Origin: Bacteroidota bacterium
GTDB taxonomy: Bacteria > Bacteroidota > Bacteroidia > Sphingobacteriales > Sphingobacteriaceae
Direction: 5' to 3'
Length of the DNA: 64,000 bases
Assembly: GCA_023450085.1 (NCBI GenBank)
Contig: JAEXHI010000001.1
Location: 62,001 to 126,000, forward strand
Shown one piece after another: positions 42,510 to 52,100 of this stretch. Under the pieces are notes generated by a model. That model saw nothing but the letters and a program-made list of their open reading frames with translations, was not told where the DNA came from and did no database searches. The position numbers were made by a program, and so were the translations under genes. Within the stretch, counting starts at the first letter, position 1; each line of letters begins with the position of its first letter.

Positions 42510-43226
42510 ATGCCAAGTGCACCAAAATGGTTGTTCGACGTTGCCGAACGTTTATTGCTTCCAAAAATACCGTTAATGGAAGTTTCAGTGAGTGAGTACC
42601 TGTCACCAACAATTAAAAAAATACGGTTTAAAGGAACTTTTGATTCTTTACAGTTCCAAGTAGGCTCATACCTTGATTTTAGGGTTTCAGATACAGAAGC
42701 AAGAAGGTATACGGTTTCTTACCTAGACCCTAAAAAGGAAATATTAGAATTTATTGTCCACCTACATGGCGAAGGCCAAGGCAGACAGTTTATGGAGAAC
42801 TTAAAATTAGGCGATAAAATAGTGGTTAGCGCTCCCCGATCGCATAAGTGCTACGAAAAATCACTCAAAAACTATCTTATTTTTGGAGATGAAACTTCTC
42901 TAGCATTAGCATGCTCTTTCCTGCCTGTACTCATTAACAACGGCCATCAGTTTCATTTCTATTTTGAATTGGAGCAAGTCAACCAAGATATTCCCAAGTT
43001 ACTGGGTATTCCAAATTGTACCGTGTTTACTAAAGACGGTTCTTTTCTTAACGAAGCCTGGATCAGCGAACTACCTATTTTCCGAAGCCCCGCTAGTAAC
43101 GATACCACTTTTGTGCTTACCGGAAATGCAAAATCGGTACAAGCATTTAAAAAGACCATCAAAAACCAATCGAAGGCCAAAATCTTTTCACACGGCTATT
43201 GGCTTGAAGGCAAAAAAGGATTGTAA
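42510..43226 (+). CDS. Siderophore-interacting FAD-binding protein
   Basis: A 238-residue flavoprotein of the SIP/ViuB family, which reduces ferric siderophores in the cytoplasm to free iron. The FAD motif ARRYTVSY (residues near 66-73) and the DFRVSD strand before it are clear, and the C-terminal half matches the NAD(P)-binding domain (DETSLALACSFLPVL, TFVLTGNAKSVQAFKK). Length is normal. It lies between an AraC regulator and a small HMA-like gene on the same strand, a three-gene unit. No siderophore receptor is in the window, so its substrate is open. Confidence 0.8.
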   Translation: MPSAPKWLFDVAERLLLPKIPLMEVSVSEYLSPTIKKIRFKGTFDSLQFQVGSYLDFRVSDTEARRYTVSYLDPKKEILEFIVHLHGEGQGRQFMENLKLGDKIVVSAPRSHKCYEKSLKNYLIFGDETSLALACSFLPVLINNGHQFHFYFELEQVNQDIPKLLGIPNCTVFTKDGSFLNEAWISELPIFRSPASNDTTFVLTGNAKSVQAFKKTIKNQSKAKIFSHGYWLEGKKGL

Positions 43227-43244
43227 ACCTAAACCTATCATCAC

Positions 43245-43454
43245 ATGATATACGTATTTAAAACTTCCGTACAAACGGAAACAGAGGTGCGCTTACTAAA
43301 ACCCTATTTAGATACCGCATTAGCTGAATTAGATTGGAATTTCGACCTCGAAGATTGCGACCGCATTCTCCGTGCCGATACGCCTTTGGAACACCCAGAA
43401 AGAATAGTGGCGATACTTAACCAAAAAGGGTTTGAGTGCGAAGAATTGAACTGA
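43245..43454 (+). CDS. Small conserved protein, HMA-like fold without CxxC
   Basis: A 69-residue protein reading MIYVFKTSVQTETEVRLLKP and later NFDLEDCDRILRADTPLEHP and IVAILNQKGFECEEL. The alternation resembles the beta-alpha-beta-beta-alpha-beta ferredoxin-like fold of HMA metal-binding domains, but the CxxC metal site is missing. Similar short genes occur in many Bacteroidota. It follows the SIP gene by 18 bp and ends 3 bp before the opposite gene 43457-44152. The role is unknown. Confidence 0.65.
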   Translation: MIYVFKTSVQTETEVRLLKPYLDTALAELDWNFDLEDCDRILRADTPLEHPERIVAILNQKGFECEELN

Positions 43455-43456
43455 GC

Positions 43457-44152
43457 TTATTGAGCACTACGGAACACATTCAGCACCAAATGGAAATCTG
43501 ATTGGTACCTCTTAGGATTAAGCTTAAAGTAGAAAGCTCCTTTTTTAGAAGCCGACTTATCTTTTTCCTCTAACTTAATGAGCAGTCCGGTAGACTTTAT
43601 TTTCCTGTTAAAGTTTCCGGTATCAATCTTCATATCATTCACTTCCTCAAAAAGCACCTGCAATTGAGGGAGCGTAAACTTTTTGGGAAGCAGCTCGAAT
43701 AAAATAGGATGTAATGCTGCTTTGTATCGAAGCTTTTTCCACGCATCTGCCACCATCGCATCATGGTCAAAAATGAGTTCGGGCCGCTCGTTAATTGGAA
43801 ACCACTCGGCATGATAGTCAGCATTAATTTGAGTACTGTATTTGTGGATATCGATCAAGGCAAAATAAGCCACTGAAAGTACCCTTTCTATGGGATCACG
43901 ATCTGGCTTGCCATATACCTGAAACAACTCCAGATAAATGCCATCCAGTCCCGTATTCTTTTTCAATACCCTAGCGGCAGCATCATCAGTAGTTTCATTT
44001 GCGCCAACAAAACCACCAATTAAACTCCACTTGTTAATTTCGGGTTCAAGTCCCCTTTTCACCAGCAGCAATTTTAAACGCTCGCCATCAAAACCAAACA
44101 CAATACAGTCTACCGCAACTAAATAATGGTCCTGACTTGAATATTCGATCAT
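43457..44152 (-). CDS. NrtR-family regulator (Nudix domain with dead active site plus winged helix)
   Basis: A 231-residue transcriptional regulator. Residues 8-145 form a Nudix fold (VDCIVFGFDGERLKLLLVKRGLEPEINKWSLIGGFVGANE), but the Nudix box is degenerate: where active enzymes have REUxEExGU this protein has RVLKKNTGL, so the catalytic glutamates are lost. Residues 150-230 are a winged helix (FTLPQLQVLFEEVNDMKIDTGNFNRKIKSTGLL). NrtR-type proteins of this shape regulate NAD or sugar genes; in Bacteroides one (AraR) controls arabinose. Here it is divergent from galT-galK, with a perfect palindrome between, so it probably senses a galactose-related metabolite and represses galTK. Confidence 0.88.
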   Translation of the reverse strand: MIEYSSQDHYLVAVDCIVFGFDGERLKLLLVKRGLEPEINKWSLIGGFVGANETTDDAAARVLKKNTGLDGIYLELFQVYGKPDRDPIERVLSVAYFALIDIHKYSTQINADYHAEWFPINERPELIFDHDAMVADAWKKLRYKAALHPILFELLPKKFTLPQLQVLFEEVNDMKIDTGNFNRKIKSTGLLIKLEEKDKSASKKGAFYFKLNPKRYQSDFHLVLNVFRSAQ

Positions 44153-44212
44153 TGGCGTATAAGTTAATGGAGCTAAAGGTTAATGTCTCAAAAATAATAA
44201 ACCTTCTGAATT

Positions 44213-44239
44213 TATTAATAGTCATATTGACTATTAATA
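44213..44239. promoter_or_regulatory. 27-bp perfect palindrome between NrtR-type regulator and galT
   Basis: Two 12-bp arms, TATTAATAGTCA and TGACTATTAATA, around a 3-bp centre, 61 bp before the regulator start and 52 bp before the galT start. NrtR-family operators are palindromes of about this size in the shared promoter of the regulator and its targets, so this is the likely operator. Confidence 0.7.
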
Positions 44240-44290
44240 TAATTATCCGTAGCTTAGCCCTAACTAATTACCAATCAAATATTAATTTAC

Positions 44291-45364
44291 ATGCAGGGGC
44301 ATCATCTAGACTCAAATCCACATCGGAGATTAAATTTATTAACTGGCGAATGGGTGTTGGTTTCACCGCACCGCACCAAAAGACCTTGGCAGGGAAAAAT
44401 AGAGGATTTACCTCAGGACAACCGACCTGCGTATGACCCGAAATGCTACCTATGCCCTACCAATAGCAGAGCCGATGGCGATACCAATCCAGACTATCAA
44501 GGTAGTTTTGTTTTTAAAAACGATTTCTCGGCCCTATTGGAAGATACGCCCGATGAGCACTATAACCAAAACGATTTGCTAGTTGCCCAAACAGAACGTG
44601 GCATCTGTAAAGTCATCAGTTTTAGTCCCAAACATCACCTCACTTTACCAGAGTTGAGCTCAGACGAAATCAGTAAAGTAGTAGATCTTTGGCAAAGCGA
44701 ATTTAAAAGCCTTGCTGATCAGCCTTGGATCAAATACATCCAGATTTTTGAGAACAAAGGCGAAATCATGGGCTGTAGCAATCCGCACCCACATGGACAA
44801 ATATGGGCTCAAAGTGAACTACCTGTAGAAATTATCAAGGAAAGTGAGCGACAAAAAGCCTATTACGAAAAACACCAAAGTAGTTTATTAAAGGACTATT
44901 TAAACCTTGAACTGGAAAAAGGTGAGCGAATTATTTTTGAGAATGATAGCTTTGTAGTACTAGTACCTTTTTGGGCAGTATGGCCTTATGAAACCATGAT
45001 CATCAGCAAAAGACACGTACAAAACTTGTTGGCTTTTAACGAGCAAGAAAAACAGTTACTTGCTGAGGCACTGAAAGTAGTGACGACTAAATACGATAAC
45101 CTTTTTGAGACCTCTTTCCCTTACTCGGCAGGTATGCACCAAGCCCCTGTAAACAACGGGGATCATCCTGAATGGCATTGGCACATGCATTTTTATCCGC
45201 CACTATTACGCTCGGCAACGGTAAAGAAATTCATGGTAGGCTATGAAATGTTGGCTAATCCACAACGTGACATTACCCCTGAATATGCTGCTACTAGACT
45301 AAAAGAACTTTCTACCGAACATTATAAAAGCAAAACACCAGCACATGAATCCACTATCTCTTAA
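44291..45364 (+). CDS. galT: Galactose-1-phosphate uridylyltransferase
   Basis: A 357-residue GalT that exchanges galactose-1-phosphate with UDP-glucose in the Leloir pathway. The catalytic HxH lies in NPHPHGQIW (His166, His168), zinc ligands include the CYLCP pair near residues 52-55, and LTGEWVLVSPHRTKRPWQG marks the N-terminus. The start at 44291 is preceded by the palindromic operator. It overlaps galK by 20 bases, so the two genes are translationally linked. Confidence 0.95.
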   Translation: MQGHHLDSNPHRRLNLLTGEWVLVSPHRTKRPWQGKIEDLPQDNRPAYDPKCYLCPTNSRADGDTNPDYQGSFVFKNDFSALLEDTPDEHYNQNDLLVAQTERGICKVISFSPKHHLTLPELSSDEISKVVDLWQSEFKSLADQPWIKYIQIFENKGEIMGCSNPHPHGQIWAQSELPVEIIKESERQKAYYEKHQSSLLKDYLNLELEKGERIIFENDSFVVLVPFWAVWPYETMIISKRHVQNLLAFNEQEKQLLAEALKVVTTKYDNLFETSFPYSAGMHQAPVNNGDHPEWHWHMHFYPPLLRSATVKKFMVGYEMLANPQRDITPEYAATRLKELSTEHYKSKTPAHESTIS

Positions 45365-46496
45365 AGACGCGTTCAGAAAAATTTTTGATGCCGAGCCAAT
45401 GCTCGTTAAATCACCTGGCCGTATCAATATCATTGGCGAACATACCGACTACAACGGTGGATTGGTGATGCCTGCTGCCATTAACAAAGCGGTATATGTA
45501 GCCATCTCAAAACGAGATGACGAGCAGATCCAATTGTATGCAGAAAGCTATCAAGAAAAATATGTTGGAAGCATTCATGCGGTAAGTAAAAGTGAAAAAG
45601 CTTGGGCAAATTACATCCTTGGTGTGGTTGATGGCTTATTGAAACGAGGTCATACGCTTTCGGGTTTCAACCTTTACATTTATGGCGATGTGCCTCTAGG
45701 TGCTGGTTTATCGTCTTCGGCGGCGATTGAATGTGCCACTGCTTACGCCTTAAATGAACTCCATCAACTTGCTATTCCTAAAATGGACTTGGCATTGATT
45801 GCCCAAAAGGCCGAGCATAATTTCGCAGGCGTAAACTGCGGCATTATGGACCAATTTGCTTCGGTATTTGGCAAAAAAGATTATGCCATGATGTTGGATT
45901 GCGACTCATTGGAACATGAATATATTCCTTTAAAGTTAGAAGGCTACAAATTGGTGCTTTTTAACACCAACGTGAAACATTCCTTAAGCGAATCGGCCTA
46001 TAATAAAAGAAGAGCACAATGTGAACAAGGCGTAGCTTGGGTTAAAGCACATCATCCAGAGGTGGAATATCTAAGAGATGTCAATCCAGAAATGTTATCG
46101 GAATATGTATTGCCTAAAGATGAAGAAGTATACACCAAATGCAGCTATGTAGTGGCCGAAATAGCCCGTGTAAAAAAAGCCGCAGCAGCGCTAAAAGATG
46201 GCAGATTAGAGGAATTGGGCAAATTGATGTTTGAAACTCACGAGGGTTTAAGTAAAGCTTATGAAGTGAGTTGTAAGGAATTAGATTTTCTGGTAGAACA
46301 GGTGAAAGATGCAGAAGAAGTATTGGGTGCCAGGATGATGGGTGGTGGATTTGGCGGTTGCACTATCAACATCATAAAGGATGAAGCCATTGAGGAATTG
46401 ACTACTAAACTTACTCAACTTTACCATGAGCAGTTTGGTTTAAACTTGAGTACTTATGTGGTAGAAACAGGGAATGGTTCGGAAATAGTGGACTAA
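45345..46496 (+). CDS. galK: Galactokinase
   Basis: A 383-residue GHMP kinase that phosphorylates galactose on C1. The signature PGRINIIGEHTDYNGG binds the sugar, GAGLSSSAAIECA is the ATP-binding loop, and the C-terminal GGGFGGC motif is present. It overlaps the end of galT by 20 bases, giving a tight galT-galK operon. A strong terminator hairpin follows at 46529-46571. No galactose mutarotase, epimerase or transporter gene is next to it; the sodium:solute symporter at 57452 is a possible, unproven feeder. Confidence 0.95.
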   Translation: MNPLSLKDAFRKIFDAEPMLVKSPGRINIIGEHTDYNGGLVMPAAINKAVYVAISKRDDEQIQLYAESYQEKYVGSIHAVSKSEKAWANYILGVVDGLLKRGHTLSGFNLYIYGDVPLGAGLSSSAAIECATAYALNELHQLAIPKMDLALIAQKAEHNFAGVNCGIMDQFASVFGKKDYAMMLDCDSLEHEYIPLKLEGYKLVLFNTNVKHSLSESAYNKRRAQCEQGVAWVKAHHPEVEYLRDVNPEMLSEYVLPKDEEVYTKCSYVVAEIARVKKAAAALKDGRLEELGKLMFETHEGLSKAYEVSCKELDFLVEQVKDAEEVLGARMMGGGFGGCTINIIKDEAIEELTTKLTQLYHEQFGLNLSTYVVETGNGSEIVD

Positions 46497-46528
46497 TGGT
46501 CTACTCTATTTTCAATACTTAAAATTAA

Positions 46529-46571
46529 AATCCTACTTCAAGTAAGTTTATGTTTCGCTTGAAGTAGGATT
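46529..46571 (+). terminator. galTK terminator hairpin
   Basis: A perfect 14-bp stem, AATCCTACTTCAAG at 46529-46542 and CTTGAAGTAGGATT at 46558-46571, with a 15-nt loop, 33 bp after the galK stop. It lies between convergent genes. Confidence 0.7.
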
Positions 46572-46657
46572 AAATAATCAAAATTTTAGACGAAAAACAT
46601 CAGTTTTTTGATGCTATTTATGTCTTGCCGATTGATACCATTATAGATAGGACTTAC

Positions 46658-46706
46658 TATGTGCCTATGTGGTTATTTTATTTTTATATAACACATAGAC
46701 ACATAG
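46658..46706. repeat. Inverted repeat CTATGTG...CACATAG related to the tandem repeat at 28.9 kb
   Basis: CTATGTGCCTATGTG at 46658-46672 pairs with CACATAGACACATAG at 46692-46706 with one mismatch, and an AT-rich loop. The arms match the start of the repeat units at 28889, 29039 and 29192, so this is a solitary member of the same family. Confidence 0.6.
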
Positions 46707-46742
46707 CTACATCGTTTTTCAATTATAGCAGATAGTTTTAAT

Positions 46743-49019
46743 CTAGTAACACCTTACCCCAAACAAAGCGGCAGGTACATTTTCCGAAGGATGTTCTAGT
46801 GTTATCGTCAAATATTTTGTGCTAATGGCTTTGTCTAATACAATGGTATTGAGGGTTTGATAATTGGCCGTCTTTTCAAAAACAACATTGCCCATATCAT
46901 CTTTAATCGTGTAATTACGTACGCAGAAAGGCATCACGTCTTCTGGGTGTCCCATTAAAACACTTTCCATCGGATGGTCGTAATCGGTATCAAAAAACAA
47001 TTCTATCTTTTGAATGGTCTGCGCCTCTCCCCAAGCTATTTTAAGACTAGGCGCTTTGTCTTCTTTCGCTGCCACCCATGCATTTGGTTCACTAACAGGC
47101 CTGTAAACACCACTTTTAATATTCTCTTTTCCAAATTTGCTTAAGGAAGGATTCAGTTTAAAAGCTATGTTATGTCCTTCAGGACGACGTTGAGGACACC
47201 AAAATTCAAACTCATCTACGCCAATATCTTCGGTTGGAGTTTGTTTACCAAAGTTAGATACCGCTTTATTTACCGAATTAAATACAGAAATTACTCCTGT
47301 AACTCGTTGTTGGGTAAGATGTAGTTTTACTTTAGGGTTTTTATGGAAAACGACAAACGCATATGCTATTTCCGTAAGTTCGGCAGAAAAATCGACATGC
47401 AAACAATTGCGACCAGGCCGTATGGCCAGGGTTTGTTTTTCAAGAATGACATCAGGCGTATAATTTGTTGATTTCCCACTGATTCGAAGTTCAACCTCTA
47501 GTTCCGTAGTTTCATCAGCCTCTGCATGAAAAATCACTTGAGGCACTTTACCCTCGTTTAACGGTAGCATTTGTGCCGTAGCAATCTCTAGGCTTTTCAG
47601 TAATTCCGAAGGTAATTCTTCCAACACGTATTCGCTTGATGCCGATAGCTTGGCTGTTTGTACCAAATCTGCTTCATCATTTAGCGCATAGCCAGGAATA
47701 TGTTGACCACTTTTCAGCAATTCATCTTGCAATTGACCAATCAGGTTTTGTTTAATGATCTCTGCTGGATTTACTTCATGCTCTTTGGCTACAAAAGCAG
47801 CCATACCCACTGCTTGGCCCACATGTGCCGCCGTTGCCATTACCCTTGTAGAGGCGAAGGCTACGTGTGTAGCACTAATAATGCGTCCCGTAAGGAAAAG
47901 ATTTTTAATGTTTTTGCTGTATAAGCAACGATAAGGAATTTGGTAGATCCCTTTGCTGTGCCATTGGTTACAGCCCGGTTTTTCACTGAATACACCATCT
48001 GCTGGGTGAAGATCTATAGACCATCCGCCAAATGCCACGGCATCATGATGGGTATTTTGTTCGATGATGTCTTGCTGGCGCAACATGTAATCGCCTTCAA
48101 AACGACGGCTTTCTCTTTTCCCGGGAATGGTACCTACCCATTCCAAGGTCATGGTTTCTGCTTCTGGGAAATTGCCCGAATTTTTAATGTAATTCCAAGC
48201 ACCGTAAACTACTTTCCACAGTTCCATTTTAATTTTTTCGGTATCATGCACCGTATCTAATCTTCCACCATATTCTAACCACCATAATTTACAGCCGTAC
48301 TCTTTAGTGTTAAAGTTTCTAAAGCGAGGGATTTCGGTAGTGATGTCTTGCAAGGCAAAATTAGGCACCGTAAATTTTACCGGTTTGCCGGTATCTTTAG
48401 TGTAGAAATACAAACTGTGACCAAGCAATTCTCCGTACTCTTTGGATGGTGCAAATTTTTCACCAAACTCTTCCGTGCTTTCGGCACCCATCCTAAAAGC
48501 AGCACCTGCTAAAAAGCCAACGATTCCATCTCCAGAGGCATCACAAAACAAAGGCGCATGGATATAATATTCGGTAGAATTCTGACTACAAAAAGCCTTT
48601 ACTGATGAAATTTTTTCGGGATCAGATTTATGTACTTCGTGAACTGCGGTATTTAGCAAAAGCGTAATATTAGGCTCCGCCAATATTTTATCCAACAAGA
48701 TGGTATCAAATATTAAAGCATTTCCTTCTTTATTTTTATAGGTGTTTTCCACCAAAATTTCATCGATAACGCCACCTTCTCTACTCCAACGGTTATTGTT
48801 ACCCATGTGAGAGGTTGCACCCAAAATCCATAAACGAACTTCACTGGATGAGTTACCCCCTAAAACGGGTCTATCTTGTACTAAAACTACCTTTACCCCT
48901 TTACGTGCAGCAGTAATGGCAGTACAAACTCCTGCCAGCCCACCGCCAATCACTGCAAAATCTGTGTTTAATTGATTGGATTTTAAATTACGGGAATCTG
49001 TTGCCTCTGATATGATCAT
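46743..49019 (-). CDS. FAD-dependent oxidoreductase of a carbohydrate locus
   Basis: A 758-residue protein with an N-terminal FAD-binding Rossmann motif (DFAVIGGGLAGVCTAITAARKG) and the FAD_oxidored pattern (VLGGNSSSEVRLWILGA, ASGDGIVGFLAGA, LFLTGRIISATHVAFASTRVMATAAHVGQAVGMAA). The C-terminal 130 or so residues read as a jelly-roll/discoidin-like domain (AQTIQKIELFFDTDYDHPMES, STKYLTITLEHPSE). There is no signal peptide, so it acts in the cytoplasm. Such enzymes are common in Bacteroidota polysaccharide loci, with unknown substrates; a tailoring step on a sugar or lactone is plausible. The promoter carries four GGTNT pentamers (49056-49075). Confidence 0.8.
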   Translation of the reverse strand: MIISEATDSRNLKSNQLNTDFAVIGGGLAGVCTAITAARKGVKVVLVQDRPVLGGNSSSEVRLWILGATSHMGNNNRWSREGGVIDEILVENTYKNKEGNALIFDTILLDKILAEPNITLLLNTAVHEVHKSDPEKISSVKAFCSQNSTEYYIHAPLFCDASGDGIVGFLAGAAFRMGAESTEEFGEKFAPSKEYGELLGHSLYFYTKDTGKPVKFTVPNFALQDITTEIPRFRNFNTKEYGCKLWWLEYGGRLDTVHDTEKIKMELWKVVYGAWNYIKNSGNFPEAETMTLEWVGTIPGKRESRRFEGDYMLRQQDIIEQNTHHDAVAFGGWSIDLHPADGVFSEKPGCNQWHSKGIYQIPYRCLYSKNIKNLFLTGRIISATHVAFASTRVMATAAHVGQAVGMAAFVAKEHEVNPAEIIKQNLIGQLQDELLKSGQHIPGYALNDEADLVQTAKLSASSEYVLEELPSELLKSLEIATAQMLPLNEGKVPQVIFHAEADETTELEVELRISGKSTNYTPDVILEKQTLAIRPGRNCLHVDFSAELTEIAYAFVVFHKNPKVKLHLTQQRVTGVISVFNSVNKAVSNFGKQTPTEDIGVDEFEFWCPQRRPEGHNIAFKLNPSLSKFGKENIKSGVYRPVSEPNAWVAAKEDKAPSLKIAWGEAQTIQKIELFFDTDYDHPMESVLMGHPEDVMPFCVRNYTIKDDMGNVVFEKTANYQTLNTIVLDKAISTKYLTITLEHPSENVPAALFGVRCY

Positions 49020-49055
49020 ATTAAAATACTCGGTTATCTTGGTTATTATAAATTT

Positions 49056-49075
49056 GGTATGGTTTGGTTTGGTCT
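49056..49075 (-). promoter_or_regulatory. Four tandem GGTNT pentamers upstream of the FAD oxidoreductase gene
   Basis: GGTAT, GGTTT, GGTTT and GGTCT follow each other without a gap, 37 bp before the start of 46743-49019. The same arrangement occurs at 57114-57133 and 60350-60369. On the minus strand the pattern reads ANACC repeated. Confidence 0.55.
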
Positions 49076-49138
49076 GTAAATATATTAATAAATCTCATAA
49101 ATTTCCATCTCACCGAAAATTATACGTATTAATTAGGG

Positions 49139-52100
49139 CTAATTACTGGTGCCATTTACCGTTACAGACAGGTTCTTGTTTACGCCATTCAATGTCAATT
49201 GTAAATTGAGCACCACTTGTTGGCCATAAGGAATCTTTTTCAAAGACCACTCATAAGGATAAGCCACTCGTTGTAGCGTATTTGAATCAAGATTAGTGGT
49301 CAAATTAGCTTCTGCATTTTCCAATGGAGGCGTATCCAGATAGGCATAAATAGAATCCCAACCAAATGGGGACCTTATCCTGAAAACATAAAAAGTGCCC
49401 CAATTACTATCTACCGTGGTGGTGTACATCCCTTGTGGAAGCTTGGGAGCCTTGGTTTCCTTAAACGGTGTACTCAACGGAAATGAAAGTGCCGAAACAC
49501 TTTTTGCTCCTACAGTAAGCTGCGTGGTACGACCATTCATTACGGTGGTGGTTGGTGTACAGTTATCATTAGTATAAAGTTCACTTGATGAATTAGACAC
49601 CACTTTCACACTATCGGTAAGCGTTAAACTTACCGCTGCAGGGTTTGGAGATTCATTTAAGGCGATGACCCAAAATTTGTTTTCGGAAATGGCCGTGAGG
49701 TAATTCACATCGGGATTACTCGATTGAACCAAATCTTTCTTCAACAGTAGTGTGGCTTCTTTATCCGTATAGACTTTACCCTTTCCGCCTCCAAAAATCC
49801 GATTGTTAAACCAAACGAATCCTTCTTGTCTACTGTATGGAAAATTGATATTTCCTTGGGAACGTTGCATGGCTTCGGTCACTAAAAAATCGACCGAAAA
49901 AGCTAGCTGAGAAGGAATATGATGGTAGTAAATGGAAGTCACGTCAGGCCCCACATACGGATAATCTGCTTTTAAAGGCACATCGGTAAAACCTCTTGCA
50001 TAATAGCCTGGATAGTTGGCAAAACGACCAATAATAGAGTTACGTGCGTAGGTCTGAAAAATATCTCGGTTATTATGTTGGAATATCCGAAGCAAGTTAG
50101 GTGCCCAGTTAGACATGTAAACGTGTAGAATTTGAGCTTTGGGAAAGAAAAGCGTCACCGGTTGTTCAAAACCTAAACCTACAGGAGAAACAAGGTCTTG
50201 AGCAACTTGCTTTTCCTGCACATCGCCAGCCACACGAGGATAACCCAAGCGATATTGTTGTGTACCCTTCCACCAAATGGTAGTGGTTCCACTGTAATTA
50301 TTACCTGGATGAATGGTTTGCTGATTGGTAGTTACTTTAGGATAAGACCTGATGCCAGCAATGGTATAAAAGGCCGATTTCTCTGCCGCTGTTAGGTAAC
50401 GGCTGTACTTTGTAAGCTCGTAAATATCCATCAAATCCCACCAGTTAGGATAAAATGAAGTATTATAAAAACCATGTTCATCTAGTGCAGTGGTTTTGGT
50501 AGCGTACACATCGTTGGTCAAAAACAAATCGGCACCGCGAACGGCATCACTTAGCCAAGACGCATTTTGGGTCATCCGGTAAGCCGCCAATTTTTCAGTC
50601 CAGCTATTGGTGGTGGTTCGCAGTTCTCCATTGGGCAAGGCCAAATCAACCAGCCAAGGGTTGGCCCCTTTCGTCAACTTATCCAAGCCTTCAAAATAGG
50701 CCACATTAAACTCCTTACTGTAGGGACTTAATTTGAGCGAAGTTTCGGTAGGTGTATACAAAGTTCCTACTTTGTTAGACCATCTGTAACCACGTCGTGA
50801 GAGCGTATATTCGATAGCAGGAAGGGCTCTTTTAAGGTACAAATCTTCATCTTCGCCAAGTACCGCAGCCGAAAGTAGCGTTAAGGGCGAAGTATTGACC
50901 ACCACTGGAGCAATAACGGGATTTTGTTCGATGTCGTAAAATCCTTTCATGGTCGTATCCCAGCCCGATGCGTTGTCGTTTTTAATCAAGTCAACCATAT
51001 TCAACGCGGCATTGGTTAGAGATGTAGTACCTTGCTTACGATAATCTTTAACCTCATAAACCTTATTGGACAGGTATTCTAAAGCCGCATCCCAAGTACT
51101 TGGCAGGGCCCCTATCATAAATTCGCGAGTGATGGACTGCCCTGAGTTCAGCTTGGAATCGGCAAAGCCCAAAATAGGCCCAAAAGCCAAAGGTTGTACC
51201 TGGTTACTTTCGTTTTTAAGGGAAAATCCCATTGGAGAAGTTTCGCCTGTAGCCCATTCTAAAGGGAAGTTTGATAGTGCACCTGCCACAAAATAACTAT
51301 AGGGCGTATTGTTCACCGTAGTTTCAACAATACTTACGGGTTGTGGCGTGAGCGCACTTGGAACCATCAGCGGCTGATCTGGCAAACGCTGGTATTGAAA
51401 CATGGGTGGTAACTGCACGTTTTTTACGGCGCTTGGCGTAATGGGTTGTAAAGCCGCCACGGCAAAACTATAGTAGCCTGTGGTGCTGGCTTGGTAATTA
51501 AGCGTTAAACTCAAATGATTAGCCCCTACTGCCAATTTCCAGGTCCCTGTTAGGGTATATCCATTGGTAGCGGTGTAGGTTACATTTATTTGCTCATCCG
51601 ATATTTTGGTCACTGCAGTAGCTCTGCACAATAGCAATTCGCCAGCACTAAATGGGTTTTTACCGTTAGCTTGGTCAAATACTGAAAAGGTTTGACCCAT
51701 GCTTTGAAAAGTACTCATTCCTGCAGCATTTTCCCAAGCGGGATTAACCCCAATAAAGTTGACATCGGGTGTAGCTTCATGTAGCAAAAAAACCCTGTTG
51801 GATTCCACTCCTGTATTCACGGCAGTCCATTGACCACCGTTATACAAACTGGTGGTACTTACGATACGAGGTAAATTAGTGGCTGTATCTAGTACCGTAA
51901 CAAACTGCAGTTTTAACTTGCCATTATTCATTTCGGCATTGGTTGTTGCTGAGCTGGTGATGGGTAGATACGGCGCTGCCACTAAAGCTGAGGGCGGAAT
52001 TGATTCCAATTTTTTAGGACTTAATCTAAAGGCCTGCAATGCGGTTAAACTTTGTAGGTTAGGATTAAAAGAGGTAACGGTGGTTAATAACAAGGCATCG

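Noticed and set aside
44137..44436. Plus-strand frame overlapping the galT start
   Set aside because: It lies across the operator region and the galT start in another frame and has no protein-like pattern.
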